DNA of 64,000 bases from JAWKRB01 sp041389885 (GCA_041389885.1 JAWKRB010000024.1:62001-126000), one strand, 5' to 3'. Counted from the first letter of the stretch, positions 16,744-26,290 are shown. Notes: generated by a model from the letters alone, not told the origin. Program-made: numbers and translations.

Positions 16744-17262
16744 ATGGGAACCCGCACCCTCCTGCGTCACGTCGCCCCCCTCGCCGCCGAGCTCTTCGAG
16801 GCCGCGCCCCCCGCGGGCGATCCCCCGCGCTCCTGGCGAGAGGGACACACCTCCGAGGCCGCGCGCGCGCTCTCGGCGGTGATCGAGGGCGCCTGGCTCG
16901 TGGCCCGCATCGACGGCAGCGTCGACCGCGCGGAGTCGGGCCTCCTCGCCGACGCCGTGAGCGCCCTCACCCGCGGCGGGTTCACCTCGCAGGACGTCGA
17001 CGACGTGCTCGACGCCGCCGCGGCCATGCTCCTGCGCGAGGGCCTCGAGGCCCGCTGCCTCGCCGTGGGCGCCACCCTGGCCGAGCGCGACGCCGCGCAG
17101 CTCGGGATGCGCGTGCTCCTCGCCGTCGCGGCGGTGTCAGACGGCGTGAGCATCGCCGAGCGCGTGGCGGTGCGCGCCATCGGCGCCGCCGCGGGGCTGA
17201 GCGACGTCGAGCTCGAGGCCCTGCGCCGCGAGACCCTCGCCGAGCTCGCCGCGCCGGAGTGA
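16744..17262 (+). CDS. TerB-like protein
   Basis: The 172-residue, largely helical product resembles the TerB/tellurite-resistance-B fold, with the acidic, probably metal-binding VARIDGSVDRAESGLLADAVS in the first half and VSDGVSIAERVAVRAIGAAAGLS in the second. TerB-like domains bind metals at the membrane face and occur in stress and phage-response complexes. No ter genes accompany it. It is followed 6 bp later by the 334-residue gene, so the two form an operon. Confidence 0.7.
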   Translation: MGTRTLLRHVAPLAAELFEAAPPAGDPPRSWREGHTSEAARALSAVIEGAWLVARIDGSVDRAESGLLADAVSALTRGGFTSQDVDDVLDAAAAMLLREGLEARCLAVGATLAERDAAQLGMRVLLAVAAVSDGVSIAERVAVRAIGAAAGLSDVELEALRRETLAELAAPE

Positions 17263-17268
17263 ATCTCC

Positions 17269-18273
17269 TTGCGCTGGAGCGACATCGAAGACGGCGCGTG
17301 GCGCGGGATCCGCGCGGAGGTCGACCGCGACGAGCTCCCCCCGCGCCCCGCGTGGCGCACCGAGGTCGCCCGCGGAGGGCGCGCGCGCGTCGTCGCGGGA
17401 GACTCGGTGCGGTGGTGGGCGCGTCAGGACCAGCGCTGGCGCTCGATCACGCTCCTGCGCGGCGAGGCCCTCACGCCCGAGGCCGCGGTGGTCCCGCCGG
17501 TGCGGGCGAGCGACCTGCGCGCGTGCGCCCACGCGCCGGGCACGGTGGCGTGGTGGAGGCACTGGTCGAGGTGGTTTCTCCGCGCGCTGATCGCGTCGCC
17601 GCGCTCGGTGATGCACCCCGGCGCGTGGTGGGCCACACCCCTCGAGTCTGACGAGCTCCCTTGGCTGCCGGTGCTCGACGGCGCGCGCCCGCGCAGCGCG
17701 CCCTCCGTTCGGTGGAGCTCGAGCCGACGCGCCCTCCGACGCGTCGACGGACCACCGTGGCGCGAGGCGACCTGGGACGAGAATTGGTGCCTCCACGGCT
17801 CCGAGGCGCTGCTGCCGATGCGCCCGGCGTCGCCGCCCGACCGCGCCCGCGTGAAGTCATGGCGCAAGCGCGCCCGCGAAGGAACCCTCCCCCCGGTGCT
17901 GGTGCACTTCGTGTCGGCGCTGGACATGCACGCGCTGCTCGACGGCCACGACCGCCTCGTCGCCGCGCGGGAGGAGGGCGTCGCGATCCCCTGGCTCCGG
18001 GTGAACGCGCTGCGCTTCGACCGCTTCGCCCTCGACCCGGGGAGGCAGGCCGGCGTCGTCGCCGAGGTGCAGCGGCGGAGCGACGCGAACCAGCCGCTGC
18101 CGACGTCGCGCGTGAACGAGCTCTACCTCCAGGCCTTTGACGACCGCCCCTGGCCCCGCGCGGTGTGCGTGGGGCGCGCGGTCCCCGGCGGCGCCGCGCG
18201 GTGGGACGCCGAGGTGCGCGCTCGCCTCGACGCGCTGGGTCTCTCGCGCGAAGGACCGCTGCTCCGCGCGTGA
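17269..18273 (+). CDS. Hypothetical protein with a ParB-like DGHxR motif
   Basis: The 334-residue product is not recognised overall. The C-terminal half contains PPVLVHFVSALDMHALLDGH followed by DRLVAAREEGVAIPWLRV, which looks like the LLDGHHRLAAAREAG signature of ParB/sulfiredoxin-fold nucleotide-binding domains. The N-terminal half is Trp/Arg-rich. The start is TTG 17269 behind GGAGTGAA, 6 bp after the TerB stop, so co-transcription with terB-like is likely. Confidence 0.6.
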   Translation: MRWSDIEDGAWRGIRAEVDRDELPPRPAWRTEVARGGRARVVAGDSVRWWARQDQRWRSITLLRGEALTPEAAVVPPVRASDLRACAHAPGTVAWWRHWSRWFLRALIASPRSVMHPGAWWATPLESDELPWLPVLDGARPRSAPSVRWSSSRRALRRVDGPPWREATWDENWCLHGSEALLPMRPASPPDRARVKSWRKRAREGTLPPVLVHFVSALDMHALLDGHDRLVAAREEGVAIPWLRVNALRFDRFALDPGRQAGVVAEVQRRSDANQPLPTSRVNELYLQAFDDRPWPRAVCVGRAVPGGAARWDAEVRARLDALGLSREGPLLRA

Positions 18274-18277
18274 CCCC

Positions 18278-19453
18278 TCAGCGCCGCGCGGCGCGACGCG
18301 CGGCCACGCGCGCGGGGAAGTTCGCCTCCACCGCCGCGACCGCCGGCTGCGCCGCGGGCTTCGTCGCGTCGAGCAGCGCGTCGACGGCCTCGTCGGTGTC
18401 GACCTGCGCGAGGAGGTTGTACAGGTAGCGCTGCTTCGGCGTCTCGCGGGTGCGAGGCAGCACCGCGAGCAGCGCGGGCACCGCGCGGGGACCCGCCGCG
18501 GCGAGGAGCGAGACCGCCGTGCGCTCGAACTCCGTGAAGAAGTACTCCAGCGCGACGTAGGTGAGCCGCGAGGGGTCGCGCACGCTCGCGCTGAGCACGG
18601 GAAAGAGCGTGTGCCCCTTCGTCCCCGTGAGCGACTCGGCCCACTCGGGCCGCTCGGGGAACGAGAAGGCCACGAGGTGACACACCAGCGGATCGCCTTG
18701 CGCCATAAGGGCTTCTGCGCGCCCGACGCACTCCCGCCACGCGGCCTCGGGCGCCGCCGCGAGGTGCTCGCGCAGGCGCAGCCACGCGCGGCACTCGTCG
18801 TTGACGAAGTGCATCGAGAGGTGCCGCTCACCCGCCACCGCCTCGGCGATCTGATCGACCCGGAGGTAGCGACAGTCGACGTGCCCCCCGCGAATCAGGG
18901 TGAGCGTGTTCGCGTGGACCGAGGCGCTCGTCGGCCCGGTGCCGTATCCCCGGCGGGGCTTCGGGGTGGGGCTGAGGGCGAGCATCGGCGCGCCCTGCGC
19001 GTGCGCGATGGTGAACGCCGCCGCGAGCGCGTCGAGGGCGAAGGGGACGCCGAAGCTCGCCACCCACAGGTCGACCAGGCGCGCCGCGAAGCTCTCCGCG
19101 CGAAACATCTCGCCCGGCACGGCGAGCTGAAAGGCCAGCGCGGCGACCTCGACCGAGGGGCGCACGGTGACGTCTCCGTCGAGCCAGGCGCGGGCGTCGG
19201 CGAGGCCGGCGTGCAGGGCCGCGTCGGCGCCGGGCGCCCGCGCGCCCGCCTCGAAGTGCCCCCACCACGCGGCGGCGTTGGCCCGCAGGTCGTCGACGAT
19301 GGCCGAGGCGGCCTCGACCTTCGGCGCCTTGAGCCCCAGCTCCCGACGCGGAAACACCTTCTTCAAGAGCGCGGGCGTCCACCGCACGACCCCCTCGGGG
19401 TCGCCCAACGGAAACACCGGCCCCACCGCGCTCGCCGCCGCCTTCTTCGCCAT
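18278..19453 (-). CDS. Hypothetical protein, 391 aa, helical repeat-like C terminus
   Basis: The frame starts at ATG 19453 (MAKKAAASAVGPVFPLG) and has good codon usage. The C-terminal third (FERTAVSLLAAAGPRAVPAL, then TDEAVDALLDATKPAAQ) reads like HEAT-type helical repeats, as seen in myxobacterial WGR/DUF4132-type proteins. No catalytic motif is visible. It is convergent with the upstream operon (4-bp gap) and divergent from the thioesterase gene. Confidence 0.7.
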   Translation of the reverse strand: MAKKAAASAVGPVFPLGDPEGVVRWTPALLKKVFPRRELGLKAPKVEAASAIVDDLRANAAAWWGHFEAGARAPGADAALHAGLADARAWLDGDVTVRPSVEVAALAFQLAVPGEMFRAESFAARLVDLWVASFGVPFALDALAAAFTIAHAQGAPMLALSPTPKPRRGYGTGPTSASVHANTLTLIRGGHVDCRYLRVDQIAEAVAGERHLSMHFVNDECRAWLRLREHLAAAPEAAWRECVGRAEALMAQGDPLVCHLVAFSFPERPEWAESLTGTKGHTLFPVLSASVRDPSRLTYVALEYFFTEFERTAVSLLAAAGPRAVPALLAVLPRTRETPKQRYLYNLLAQVDTDEAVDALLDATKPAAQPAVAAVEANFPARVAARRAARR

Positions 19454-19532
19454 GACCCGCGGGATAGTCTCCGCGCGCGCCCCTCGTCAACACGCCTACC
19501 CGGCGCCGTCGCTTTCGTGCGAGACCGCGGCG

Positions 19533-20288
19533 ATGGAGCTCAAGGTCCCCCTCGGCGTCTCTGACTTTCGGGTGCGCGCGTACGAGGCCGACGCCCGCGG
19601 GGCGCTGTCTCTCCCGGCGCTCTGCGACCTCCTGCAAGAGGCCGCCGACCGCCACGCGTCGCAGTTCGGCGCCGCCGTCGACCAGCTCGCGCAGGCCCAC
19701 GGCGAGACCTGGGTGCTCCACCGCCTCGCCGTGCGCGTGCACCGCGCGCCCCGCTGGCGCGAGGCGGTCCGCGTCGAGACGTGGCCCTGCGGCAAAGAGC
19801 GGCTCTACACCGTGCGCGAGTACCGCGCCCTCGACGCCGACGGCGCGCTGCTCGCCGAGGCCGCCAGCGCCTGGCTCGTGATGGACCTCGCCTCCCGCCG
19901 CCTCGCCCGCGCCCCCCGCACGCCCCTCGGCTGGCACAGCGAGCGCGGGAGGTCCTGGCCCGACGCGTTCACCTCGCGGCTCCCCGCGGTGCCCGCCGAC
20001 GCCCCCGCGATCGAGCTCGACGTGCGCCGCGGCGACATCGACGTGAACGGCCACGTCAACCACGTTCACTACGTGTCGTGGGCCCTCGAGGCCGCCCCCG
20101 AGGCGCTCTGGCGCGGCGCGGCGCCGGTCTTCGTGAGCGTCGAGTACCTCGCCGAAGTCGTTGCGGGAGAGCGGGTTCGGGTGCGCTGCGCCGTCGACGC
20201 GGAGGGCGCGCTGGCCTGCGAGATGACCCACGCCGAGACGGGGCGGGTGCTCGCGCGGGCGCTCACGCGCTGGGCGGCGTGCGCTTGA
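19533..20288 (+). CDS. Acyl-ACP thioesterase-like protein (FatA/FatB family)
   Basis: The 251-residue product has two hotdog domains, as in acyl-ACP thioesterases: the first with YEADARGALSLPALCDLLQEAADRHA, and the second with DVNGHVNHVHYVSWALEAAP, whose N-x-H matches the catalytic Asn/His. These enzymes release fatty acids from ACP in the cytosol. ATG 19533 is the first plausible start after the divergent promoter region. The next gene begins 33 bp later but has no functional link. Confidence 0.82.
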   Translation: MELKVPLGVSDFRVRAYEADARGALSLPALCDLLQEAADRHASQFGAAVDQLAQAHGETWVLHRLAVRVHRAPRWREAVRVETWPCGKERLYTVREYRALDADGALLAEAASAWLVMDLASRRLARAPRTPLGWHSERGRSWPDAFTSRLPAVPADAPAIELDVRRGDIDVNGHVNHVHYVSWALEAAPEALWRGAAPVFVSVEYLAEVVAGERVRVRCAVDAEGALACEMTHAETGRVLARALTRWAACA

Positions 20289-20321
20289 TCTCGCGCGCGG
20301 GCTTTGGAGTATCGTGATCGC

Positions 20322-21713
20322 GTGAAGCTCACGAGGTTCTGGGCGCGCGGATATCGCAGCCTCCGAGATGTCACCCTCGATCCCCTCGGGGATTTCAATG
20401 TCTTTTACGGGCCGAACGGGAGCGGCAAGAGCAACGTGGTGCGCGGCGTCGAGACGCTGGTGCGCGCCGCCGAGGTGTGGACGGAGCACGAGCGCCCCGG
20501 GACCTCACGCTTCGCCGCTTCGCTCGCCAGGCGCGACGTGCTTCACGCAGACGATCGCCACCGCGGCGCGCGCCCTGAGGTCACGAGCACCGTGCTCGGG
20601 CTGGAGGCGATCGCGCAGGACGACCCCCGAGAGCTCGACCTCGCCCTTGGGCGGATCGTTCACTCCACGCTCCTGCTTGAGCTCACGGTCGATTGGAACG
20701 GATCTCGCCCCTTCGGCGCCTCCCTCCGCGTCGAGTTCGACGGAGAGCCCTGGGAGGACGCGGAGCGCGCGGCGAAGGCGATCGAGCCTGGCGCCTCCGC
20801 GCGTCTGACCCTCGCGCGCCTCGTGCGACGGCTCTTCTGGACCGTCAGCGCAGACCGGGCGCTGCGCGACGAGAGCCTCTCCCTGGAGCCGCCGGTATCC
20901 GCCGGCAATCACGGGGAGAGCGACGACGATCCGTCCGCCTCGGCCCCACCGTCTCCGATCTACGAGGCCCTTCGCGCGGGCCACCTCCAGACGGCGATCT
21001 TTCACGCCAAGAACGACTGGGACCGAGAGAACCGAGCGCGCTTCGACCACCTCCGCGCGCTCGTCGCGAGGACGCTCGACCTCCCCGAGATCGACGTGGG
21101 TCGCGACCCCGTCAGCGGGCTGATCGAGCTCCGTCAGCCGCTCCGCGCCGACCCCACCCGTGAGGACATCTCGCTCCGCAGCGCGGGCCTCGGCGTCGAG
21201 CAGCTCGTGGCGATCGTCGCGTCGATCATGTTCTCGCGCAGCGCGATCGTCGCCGTCGAGGAGCCCGAGGCGCACCTGCACGCGCCCACGACAGGCCGAA
21301 GCCTCCGCGCCTTGCTCAAGGGGCTCGTGGAGCCCTCCGACGGGGCGCCGAGGCTGCTCCACCAGCTCTTCATCGCGACCCACTCCAACTTGTTCGACCT
21401 GGACCCCCACGGATACTGGGATGTCTCCCTGAAGGACGGCGCGACGGCCATTCGTCGAGGCGCGCTGCACGAGCTGTACGCGCACCACCTCTACGAGCCA
21501 GGACCCGCGAAGCGCCTCCTCGCCAGCGCGCTTGAGCAGTTCGGGGAGGAGGTCGTCTTTCGCTCGAAGGACGGGCGACGCATCGGCACCGCGGAGATGC
21601 TCCGCCGCCTCGACGAGGACGACGAGATCGCCATGGAGTTCGTGCGAGACATGCACGCCGCGGCCCTCGCGACCCTTCGCGTTCGGGCGCAACGCGAGGG
21701 CGATCCTCGGTGA
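20322..21713 (+). CDS. AAA ATPase (AAA_15/21, OLD-like without TOPRIM) of a two-gene system
   Basis: The 463-residue product starts with a typical SMC/OLD-type beta strand (VKLTRFWARGYRSLRDVTLD). It has Walker A GPNGSGKS at residues 30-37, a signature-like LRSAGLGVEQLV, Walker B AIVAVEEPEAHLH (E313-H320) and the switch histidine H354 in IATHSN. This is the ABC-like ATPase class found in Septu, Gabija, PARIS and retron systems. It lacks the TOPRIM nuclease of OLD/GajA. GTG 20322 is used as the start, with GGAG upstream. Its stop overlaps the GTG of the next gene, so the two are translationally coupled. Confidence 0.85.
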   Translation: MKLTRFWARGYRSLRDVTLDPLGDFNVFYGPNGSGKSNVVRGVETLVRAAEVWTEHERPGTSRFAASLARRDVLHADDRHRGARPEVTSTVLGLEAIAQDDPRELDLALGRIVHSTLLLELTVDWNGSRPFGASLRVEFDGEPWEDAERAAKAIEPGASARLTLARLVRRLFWTVSADRALRDESLSLEPPVSAGNHGESDDDPSASAPPSPIYEALRAGHLQTAIFHAKNDWDRENRARFDHLRALVARTLDLPEIDVGRDPVSGLIELRQPLRADPTREDISLRSAGLGVEQLVAIVASIMFSRSAIVAVEEPEAHLHAPTTGRSLRALLKGLVEPSDGAPRLLHQLFIATHSNLFDLDPHGYWDVSLKDGATAIRRGALHELYAHHLYEPGPAKRLLASALEQFGEEVVFRSKDGRRIGTAEMLRRLDEDDEIAMEFVRDMHAAALATLRVRAQREGDPR

Positions 21714-22336
21714 GCGTCGTGATCCTCGACGCCGACGCGCCCGACGACGAGGCGCTGGAGAACAGCCACTGGGTCGCAGAGCAGACCGCGCGCAGCCTCG
21801 AACCGCTGCGGGTCTTGCGCGGCGAGGCCGTCACCCGAGAGAGCACCGAAGCGACGCTTCAAGACAGCGCGGTGACGGGCGTCGTGTACTGTGGCCACGG
21901 TCGTGACGACGCGTTGGTCGCCCCCGCGGGGCCCGTGCTCGACGCCGCCAACCTTCACCTTGTCGGGCCGCGCTGGATTCATGCCTTCGCGTGCAACAGC
22001 GGCAACGTGCTCTCCGTGTCGGCGAGGCGCGAGGGCGTCGGCGCGTACCTTGGGTACAACCGCCCGGTGAACGTCGAGTGGACGGTCGATGAGCTCCCTC
22101 CCGAGGTCGTGGAGATTCTGCGCGAGATCGTCACCGCAGCGTCGATCGCGCTGCATCGCGGCGAGAGGAGCCGACGGGCGATTCGCCGCATGATCCGTGA
22201 GCGGTATGACGCCTGGGTGCGCTGGCGCGACGGTGACGAGGCGGGCGCCGTTTCGATGAGGGACCACATGGGCCTGAGCGCCCTCGCGCGCCTGTACGAC
22301 AGCCTCGAATTCGACGGCACGCTCGTGGAGGACTGA
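21710..22336 (+). CDS. CHAT/caspase-like peptidase coupled to the AAA ATPase
   Basis: The 208-residue product has a candidate Cys-His dyad in the right order: H63 in VVYCGHGRDDAL and C95 in WIHAFACNSGNVLS. Between them lies a strand-loop (VLDAANLHLVGP) typical of CHAT/separase-type clan CD proteases. The later GVGAYLGYNRPV fits the S1-pocket region. CHAT peptidases act as effectors cut loose by phage sensing in several defence systems. The gene starts at GTG 21710, overlapping the ATPase stop, so the ATPase is the likely sensor or regulator. It could instead be an inactive CHAT fold, but both catalytic residues are present. Confidence 0.72.
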   Translation: MSVVILDADAPDDEALENSHWVAEQTARSLEPLRVLRGEAVTRESTEATLQDSAVTGVVYCGHGRDDALVAPAGPVLDAANLHLVGPRWIHAFACNSGNVLSVSARREGVGAYLGYNRPVNVEWTVDELPPEVVEILREIVTAASIALHRGERSRRAIRRMIRERYDAWVRWRDGDEAGAVSMRDHMGLSALARLYDSLEFDGTLVED

Positions 22337-22373
22337 GCGTGGGCGCGCCACGAAGCGCGCGGCAATGCTGAGC

Positions 22374-23066
22374 TCACCCGCTGGGCGGCGACGGATTCCC
22401 CAGCGCGTCGACCAGGGTGAGGCCCGCGCGCACGGCGTCGAGCCAGGGGAGCGCGGCGAGGTCATCGGGGGTGAGCGCGTAGAGCCGGTGCGGCCCGTCT
22501 CCCACGTAGCCCCCCGCGCGGAGCGCGTCGCTCGCGGCGCCCGCGAGGCCCCGCAGCGTCGCCTCGTAGCGAAAGCCGCAGCGCTCCACCACGCCCTGGC
22601 TGCGCGTGTTGACCTCGGCGTGCATCACCTGAAAGCGGTCGCAGCCGAAGCGGTCGAAGGCGAGGACCGCGAGGGCGCGCACCGCGAGGGTCGTCCAGCC
22701 GCGTCCGGTGTGGGCGGGGTGGCACCAGTAGCCGACCTCGAGGCCGCGCGGGTTGAGCGGAACGCGCGGGTGCAGCCCGACGCCGCCGAGGACCTCGCCC
22801 TCTTCGGAGAACATCCCGAGCACGTACTCACGGCCGCACCAGTAGCTGTCGAGAAAGCGGGTCACGAGCGCGTACTGCCCCTCGCGGGTGGGCGCCTCGT
22901 GGGCCCAGGGCATGAACGGACGCAGCGACGCCGCGCTCTCGGTCACCGCGCGGATCATCGCGTCGATGTCGCGGTGCACCCAGGGGCGCAGCACCACCGC
23001 GCGCCCCTCGACGCGGAGCTCGATGCGAGACGGCGGGTGCGCGCGGTCGATGACGAAGGGCTCCAT
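22374..23066 (-). CDS. GNAT acetyltransferase, RimJ/RimL-like
   Basis: The 230-residue product follows the RimJ/RimL pattern: VVLRPWVHRDIDAMIRAV at the N terminus, GEVLGGVGLHPRVP and EVGYWCHPAHTGRGWTT (the acetyl-CoA pyrophosphate loop) in the middle, and NTRSQGVVERCGFRYEATLR near the end. Members acetylate N-terminal or side-chain amines. It is monocistronic and faces the AAA-CHAT pair tail to tail. Confidence 0.85.
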   Translation of the reverse strand: MEPFVIDRAHPPSRIELRVEGRAVVLRPWVHRDIDAMIRAVTESAASLRPFMPWAHEAPTREGQYALVTRFLDSYWCGREYVLGMFSEEGEVLGGVGLHPRVPLNPRGLEVGYWCHPAHTGRGWTTLAVRALAVLAFDRFGCDRFQVMHAEVNTRSQGVVERCGFRYEATLRGLAGAASDALRAGGYVGDGPHRLYALTPDDLAALPWLDAVRAGLTLVDALGNPSPPSG

Positions 23067-23207
23067 CGCCGAGGAGCGTACCGCGAGCGCCGCGGCGCTT
23101 GAACGCCCCGCCCAGGCGGCCGCAGACGGACCACGGCCGAAGGGACAGGCGCTCCAGACGCGCCCGGGGGTCGTCGCCGGCGCTCGCCTGCCCTGAACGA
23201 GCGACGG

Positions 23208-25589
23208 CTACCCCGCCGACATCACCCTCACCGTGCCCGCGACGGGGTCGACGCGCAGGCGGTCGCCGGTCTGGATGCGGCGGGTCGCGCCCGTCGCGCC
23301 GATCACCGCGGGCACGCCGTACTCCCTCGCGATGATCGCGGGGTGCGAGAGCGTGCCGCCCTCGTCGGTCACGATCGCCGCCACGCGGCCGTGGGCGATG
23401 GACCACTCGGGCGAGGTGATCCTGCACACCAGCACCTCGCCGGGACGCAGCGAGGCGAGCCCCTCGGGTCGGTCGATCACCCGCGCGCGACCCGTGACCA
23501 CCCGCGCGCCGATCCCGCTGCCCGCCAGCGGCGCGTCGGACACGGGCTCCTCGCGCACGGCCTCCGCGCGCTCCATCCACGTCAACACCCGAAAGACCCG
23601 AGAGAGCGGCCCGGGGAACGCGCTCAGGTCCATCTCCGGGGGGGCGGCGCCGTAGCTCGCCGGGCCGCGGTTGCGCATCGCCCAGCTCTCCTCGCCGCGG
23701 CGCCGCTCGACGCGCTCCGCGAGGTCGGGGATCTCGCCGCGCAGGGCGGGCCCGTGCTCGTCGGGGTCGAGGTAGACCGCGTGCTCAGGGCTCCCGACCG
23801 CGCTCCCGAGGCGGCGCCCGAGCTCCAGCACGAACCACCGCAGCAGCCCCGAGGGCCTCGACACCGTCTCGACCCCGTTCTCGTCCCGCAGCGCGTACGC
23901 GCGGCGCGCGAGGCCGAGGAGGCGCTTCAGCTCCTCAAAGCGCTCGGGCGGGAGCGCGGCGCGGGCCTCTTCGAGCGCGGCGCCCGAGGGGTCGGCCTCG
24001 GCGCGGTCGGGCGCGCCCTGCCTCCGCGCCCAGAGCACCGACGAGAGCACCGTGAGGGCGAGGTCGGGGCGCTCGCCCACCGTCGCGTGCTTCGGGTCGT
24101 AGTGCAGCACCCGGAGCCGGCTCTCGCGCTGCCAGGCCGCGAGGGCCGCGCCCAGCGTCGGCGCCCGCTCGAGGAGCTCGGCCCACGTCGCGGGGGCCGC
24201 GCCGTCGCCCAGCTCGTCGCCGTGCTCGCGCACCATCGCCTCGACCGCGCGGTGCTGCGCCGAGGTGCTCTCGGAGCACGGGCCCAGGAGCTCGAAGGCG
24301 CGGTCCATCGGCCAGCGGAGCTCGTCTTCGACGAAGAGCGCGAGCTTGCCGACGGCGAAGAGGGGAGGGCCTCCCAGCGCCGCGTGGTGCGCGAGGCCCC
24401 GCGCCGTGAGCGCGAGGGCGTCGCGGATGCGCGCGAGGAGCGCGTCGTCGTCGAGGGTCGAGGGGTCTTCGACGAAGAGCGCGTCGATGGCCGCGCGCAT
24501 CTCGGGGCGAACCTCTCGCTCCCAGAGCGAGAACGACGCTTGAAAGCCCTCGCGGTCGAGGAGCGCCTCGGCGGTGCGGTTGGCCTTGCGCAGCGACGGG
24601 ACGAGGCGCGACGCGAGCCAGAGCACCCAGCGCGGCGGGGGAGCTCCCCCCGGCATCACCATCTGGAGGTACAGGTGGCCGCCGATGCGCTCGGTGCGGA
24701 TCTCCTTCAAGGGCATTCCGAGCAGGCGAAAGCTGTCGGCCATCGCAGCGGCGTAGGGCTGAAACCACCTCCACCCGAGGGGCGAGAGCACCCCGTGGTG
24801 GTCGTCGCGGCGCCAGTCGCCCGGCGGGACCACCACCGGGATCGCCACGGGCGCGGCCGGGAGCGCGGTGATGGGGCGCGACTGGAGCAGGTGCAGCGCG
24901 CCGTCGGCGAAGGCCCACTCGATGTCCTGCGGGCACCCGAAGAGCGCCTCCATCGCGCGGGCGAGGCGCGAGACCTCCATCGCCTGCGCGTCGTCGAGGA
25001 CCCGCTCGCCGAGGGTCCGCACCCGGCGCGGAGGCCCGTCGCCCGAGACGCGCCACGACTCGGGATCGGCCTCGCCCGACACCAGCCGGTCGCCGAGGCC
25101 CCGCACCGCCTCGATGAGCGTCACCCCCCGGGCGCCGCTGGCGGGGTCGGCCGAGAACGCCACCCCCGCGCACTCCGCGGGGACCATGCGCTGCACGAGC
25201 ACCGCGACCTCCCCCGCGCGCCCTCCGTAGCACAGCGCCCGCAGGGCGTTCGCCGAGGACCTGCACCGCGCGACGGCGTCGACGACCTCGCCGCGCGGCA
25301 CGCGCAGCAGCGTCTCGAGCTGCCCCGCGAAGGAGCGCGACGACGAGTCCTCCGACACCGCGCTGGAGCGCACGGCGTAGGGCCCCTCGCCCAGCGCCTC
25401 GACGGCCGCGTCGAGCTCCTCGGCGGTGAGGGACGTCGCCGCGGTGGTGACCACCACGCCGGGCGGCACCCGGTGCCCCGCAGCGAAGGCCCGCGCGAGC
25501 GCCGCGGCCTTGCCGCCCAGGAGCTCGGCCCGCGGCGCGGGGTGCGCGAGGTCTACGATTCTCGGAGTCGTCGCGGGGATCATGCTCAT
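23208..25589 (-). CDS. PEP/pyruvate-binding phosphotransferase, rifampicin phosphotransferase-like
   Basis: The 793-residue product has an N-terminal ATP-grasp PPDK/PEP-synthase domain (ELLGGKAAALARAFAAGH, YAVRSSAVSEDSSSRSFAGQ, DIEWAFADGALHLLQSRPIT, to about residue 245), a helical middle domain of about 420 residues, and a C-terminal swivelling domain with the phospho-His motif (GGTLSHPAIIAREYGVPAVIG, H749). This ATP-binding, substrate-binding, His-swivel order and length match rifampicin phosphotransferases rather than PEP synthase, which has a PEP TIM barrel last. The middle domain is divergent, so the substrate may be another compound. It overlaps the tetR stop by 4 bp, giving regulator and enzyme one transcript. 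Confidence 0.78.
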   Translation of the reverse strand: MSMIPATTPRIVDLAHPAPRAELLGGKAAALARAFAAGHRVPPGVVVTTAATSLTAEELDAAVEALGEGPYAVRSSAVSEDSSSRSFAGQLETLLRVPRGEVVDAVARCRSSANALRALCYGGRAGEVAVLVQRMVPAECAGVAFSADPASGARGVTLIEAVRGLGDRLVSGEADPESWRVSGDGPPRRVRTLGERVLDDAQAMEVSRLARAMEALFGCPQDIEWAFADGALHLLQSRPITALPAAPVAIPVVVPPGDWRRDDHHGVLSPLGWRWFQPYAAAMADSFRLLGMPLKEIRTERIGGHLYLQMVMPGGAPPPRWVLWLASRLVPSLRKANRTAEALLDREGFQASFSLWEREVRPEMRAAIDALFVEDPSTLDDDALLARIRDALALTARGLAHHAALGGPPLFAVGKLALFVEDELRWPMDRAFELLGPCSESTSAQHRAVEAMVREHGDELGDGAAPATWAELLERAPTLGAALAAWQRESRLRVLHYDPKHATVGERPDLALTVLSSVLWARRQGAPDRAEADPSGAALEEARAALPPERFEELKRLLGLARRAYALRDENGVETVSRPSGLLRWFVLELGRRLGSAVGSPEHAVYLDPDEHGPALRGEIPDLAERVERRRGEESWAMRNRGPASYGAAPPEMDLSAFPGPLSRVFRVLTWMERAEAVREEPVSDAPLAGSGIGARVVTGRARVIDRPEGLASLRPGEVLVCRITSPEWSIAHGRVAAIVTDEGGTLSHPAIIAREYGVPAVIGATGATRRIQTGDRLRVDPVAGTVRVMSAG

Positions 25590-26281
25590 CGGCCTCTCCC
25601 GTTCTTCGCGCGCCGCTGCGGGGGCGCGTCCGTGCTCGGCCCGAGGGCGCGGGCCAGGTGGTGGCGATAGAGCGCGAGCCAGTTCTGCTTCGGCGCGGAG
25701 TGGCCGACGAGCGCGGCCCCCATGAACAGCGCGCCGAGCATGTGCCCGAGCTCATAGTCGGTGCTCTCGACCGCGATCTCTCCCGCGGCGCGGGCCTCGG
25801 CGACGAGGCGCATCAGCAGCGCGCCCAGGGACGGGCTCCCAGGCACATCGAGCCCCGGCGCCAGGAGCGCGCGCTCGGCCGGCGTGAGCTGCGCGACCTC
25901 GCGGTCGAGCGGGCGGGTCGAGAAGTGCGCCAGCGTGCGGCGCGCCCGCGCGGGGCTCTCTTGCACCCTGCGCCCCATCGCGTCGAAGAGGCTCTCGATC
26001 GCGGCCCGCCCCCGCATCCCCCGCCGCGCCGCGAGCGCCTCGTGCTCGAAGAGCATCCGCACGAACACGTGCTCGAGCGCCTGCTCCTTGGTGGCGAAAT
26101 GGTTGAAGAACGTCATGCGAGAGACCCCCGCGGCCGCGGCGAGGTCGTCGACCTTGATGTCGCCGAGGTCCTCCTCCGCCAGCCGCGCGTCGAGGGCGCG
26201 GGCGAGCGCCCCGCGGGTCGCCGCGGCCTTGCGCGCGCGCAGACCCAGCTCCGCCCCGCGCCTCTCTCCGTCCTCGCTCAT
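25586..26281 (-). CDS. TetR-family regulator of the phosphotransferase gene
   Basis: The 231-residue product has a TetR helix-turn-helix at residues 40-62 (DIKVDDLAAAAGVSRMTFFNHF) and a helical ligand domain. It overlaps the phosphotransferase start (ATGA). The symmetric sequence right before its own ATG suggests autorepression. It has no obvious Shine-Dalgarno: the -10 region is about 10 nt from the ATG, so the mRNA may be leaderless. Confidence 0.85.
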   Translation of the reverse strand: MSEDGERRGAELGLRARKAAATRGALARALDARLAEEDLGDIKVDDLAAAAGVSRMTFFNHFATKEQALEHVFVRMLFEHEALAARRGMRGRAAIESLFDAMGRRVQESPARARRTLAHFSTRPLDREVAQLTPAERALLAPGLDVPGSPSLGALLMRLVAEARAAGEIAVESTDYELGHMLGALFMGAALVGHSAPKQNWLALYRHHLARALGPSTDAPPQRRAKNGRGR

Positions 26282-26290
26282 GGGTGTACT

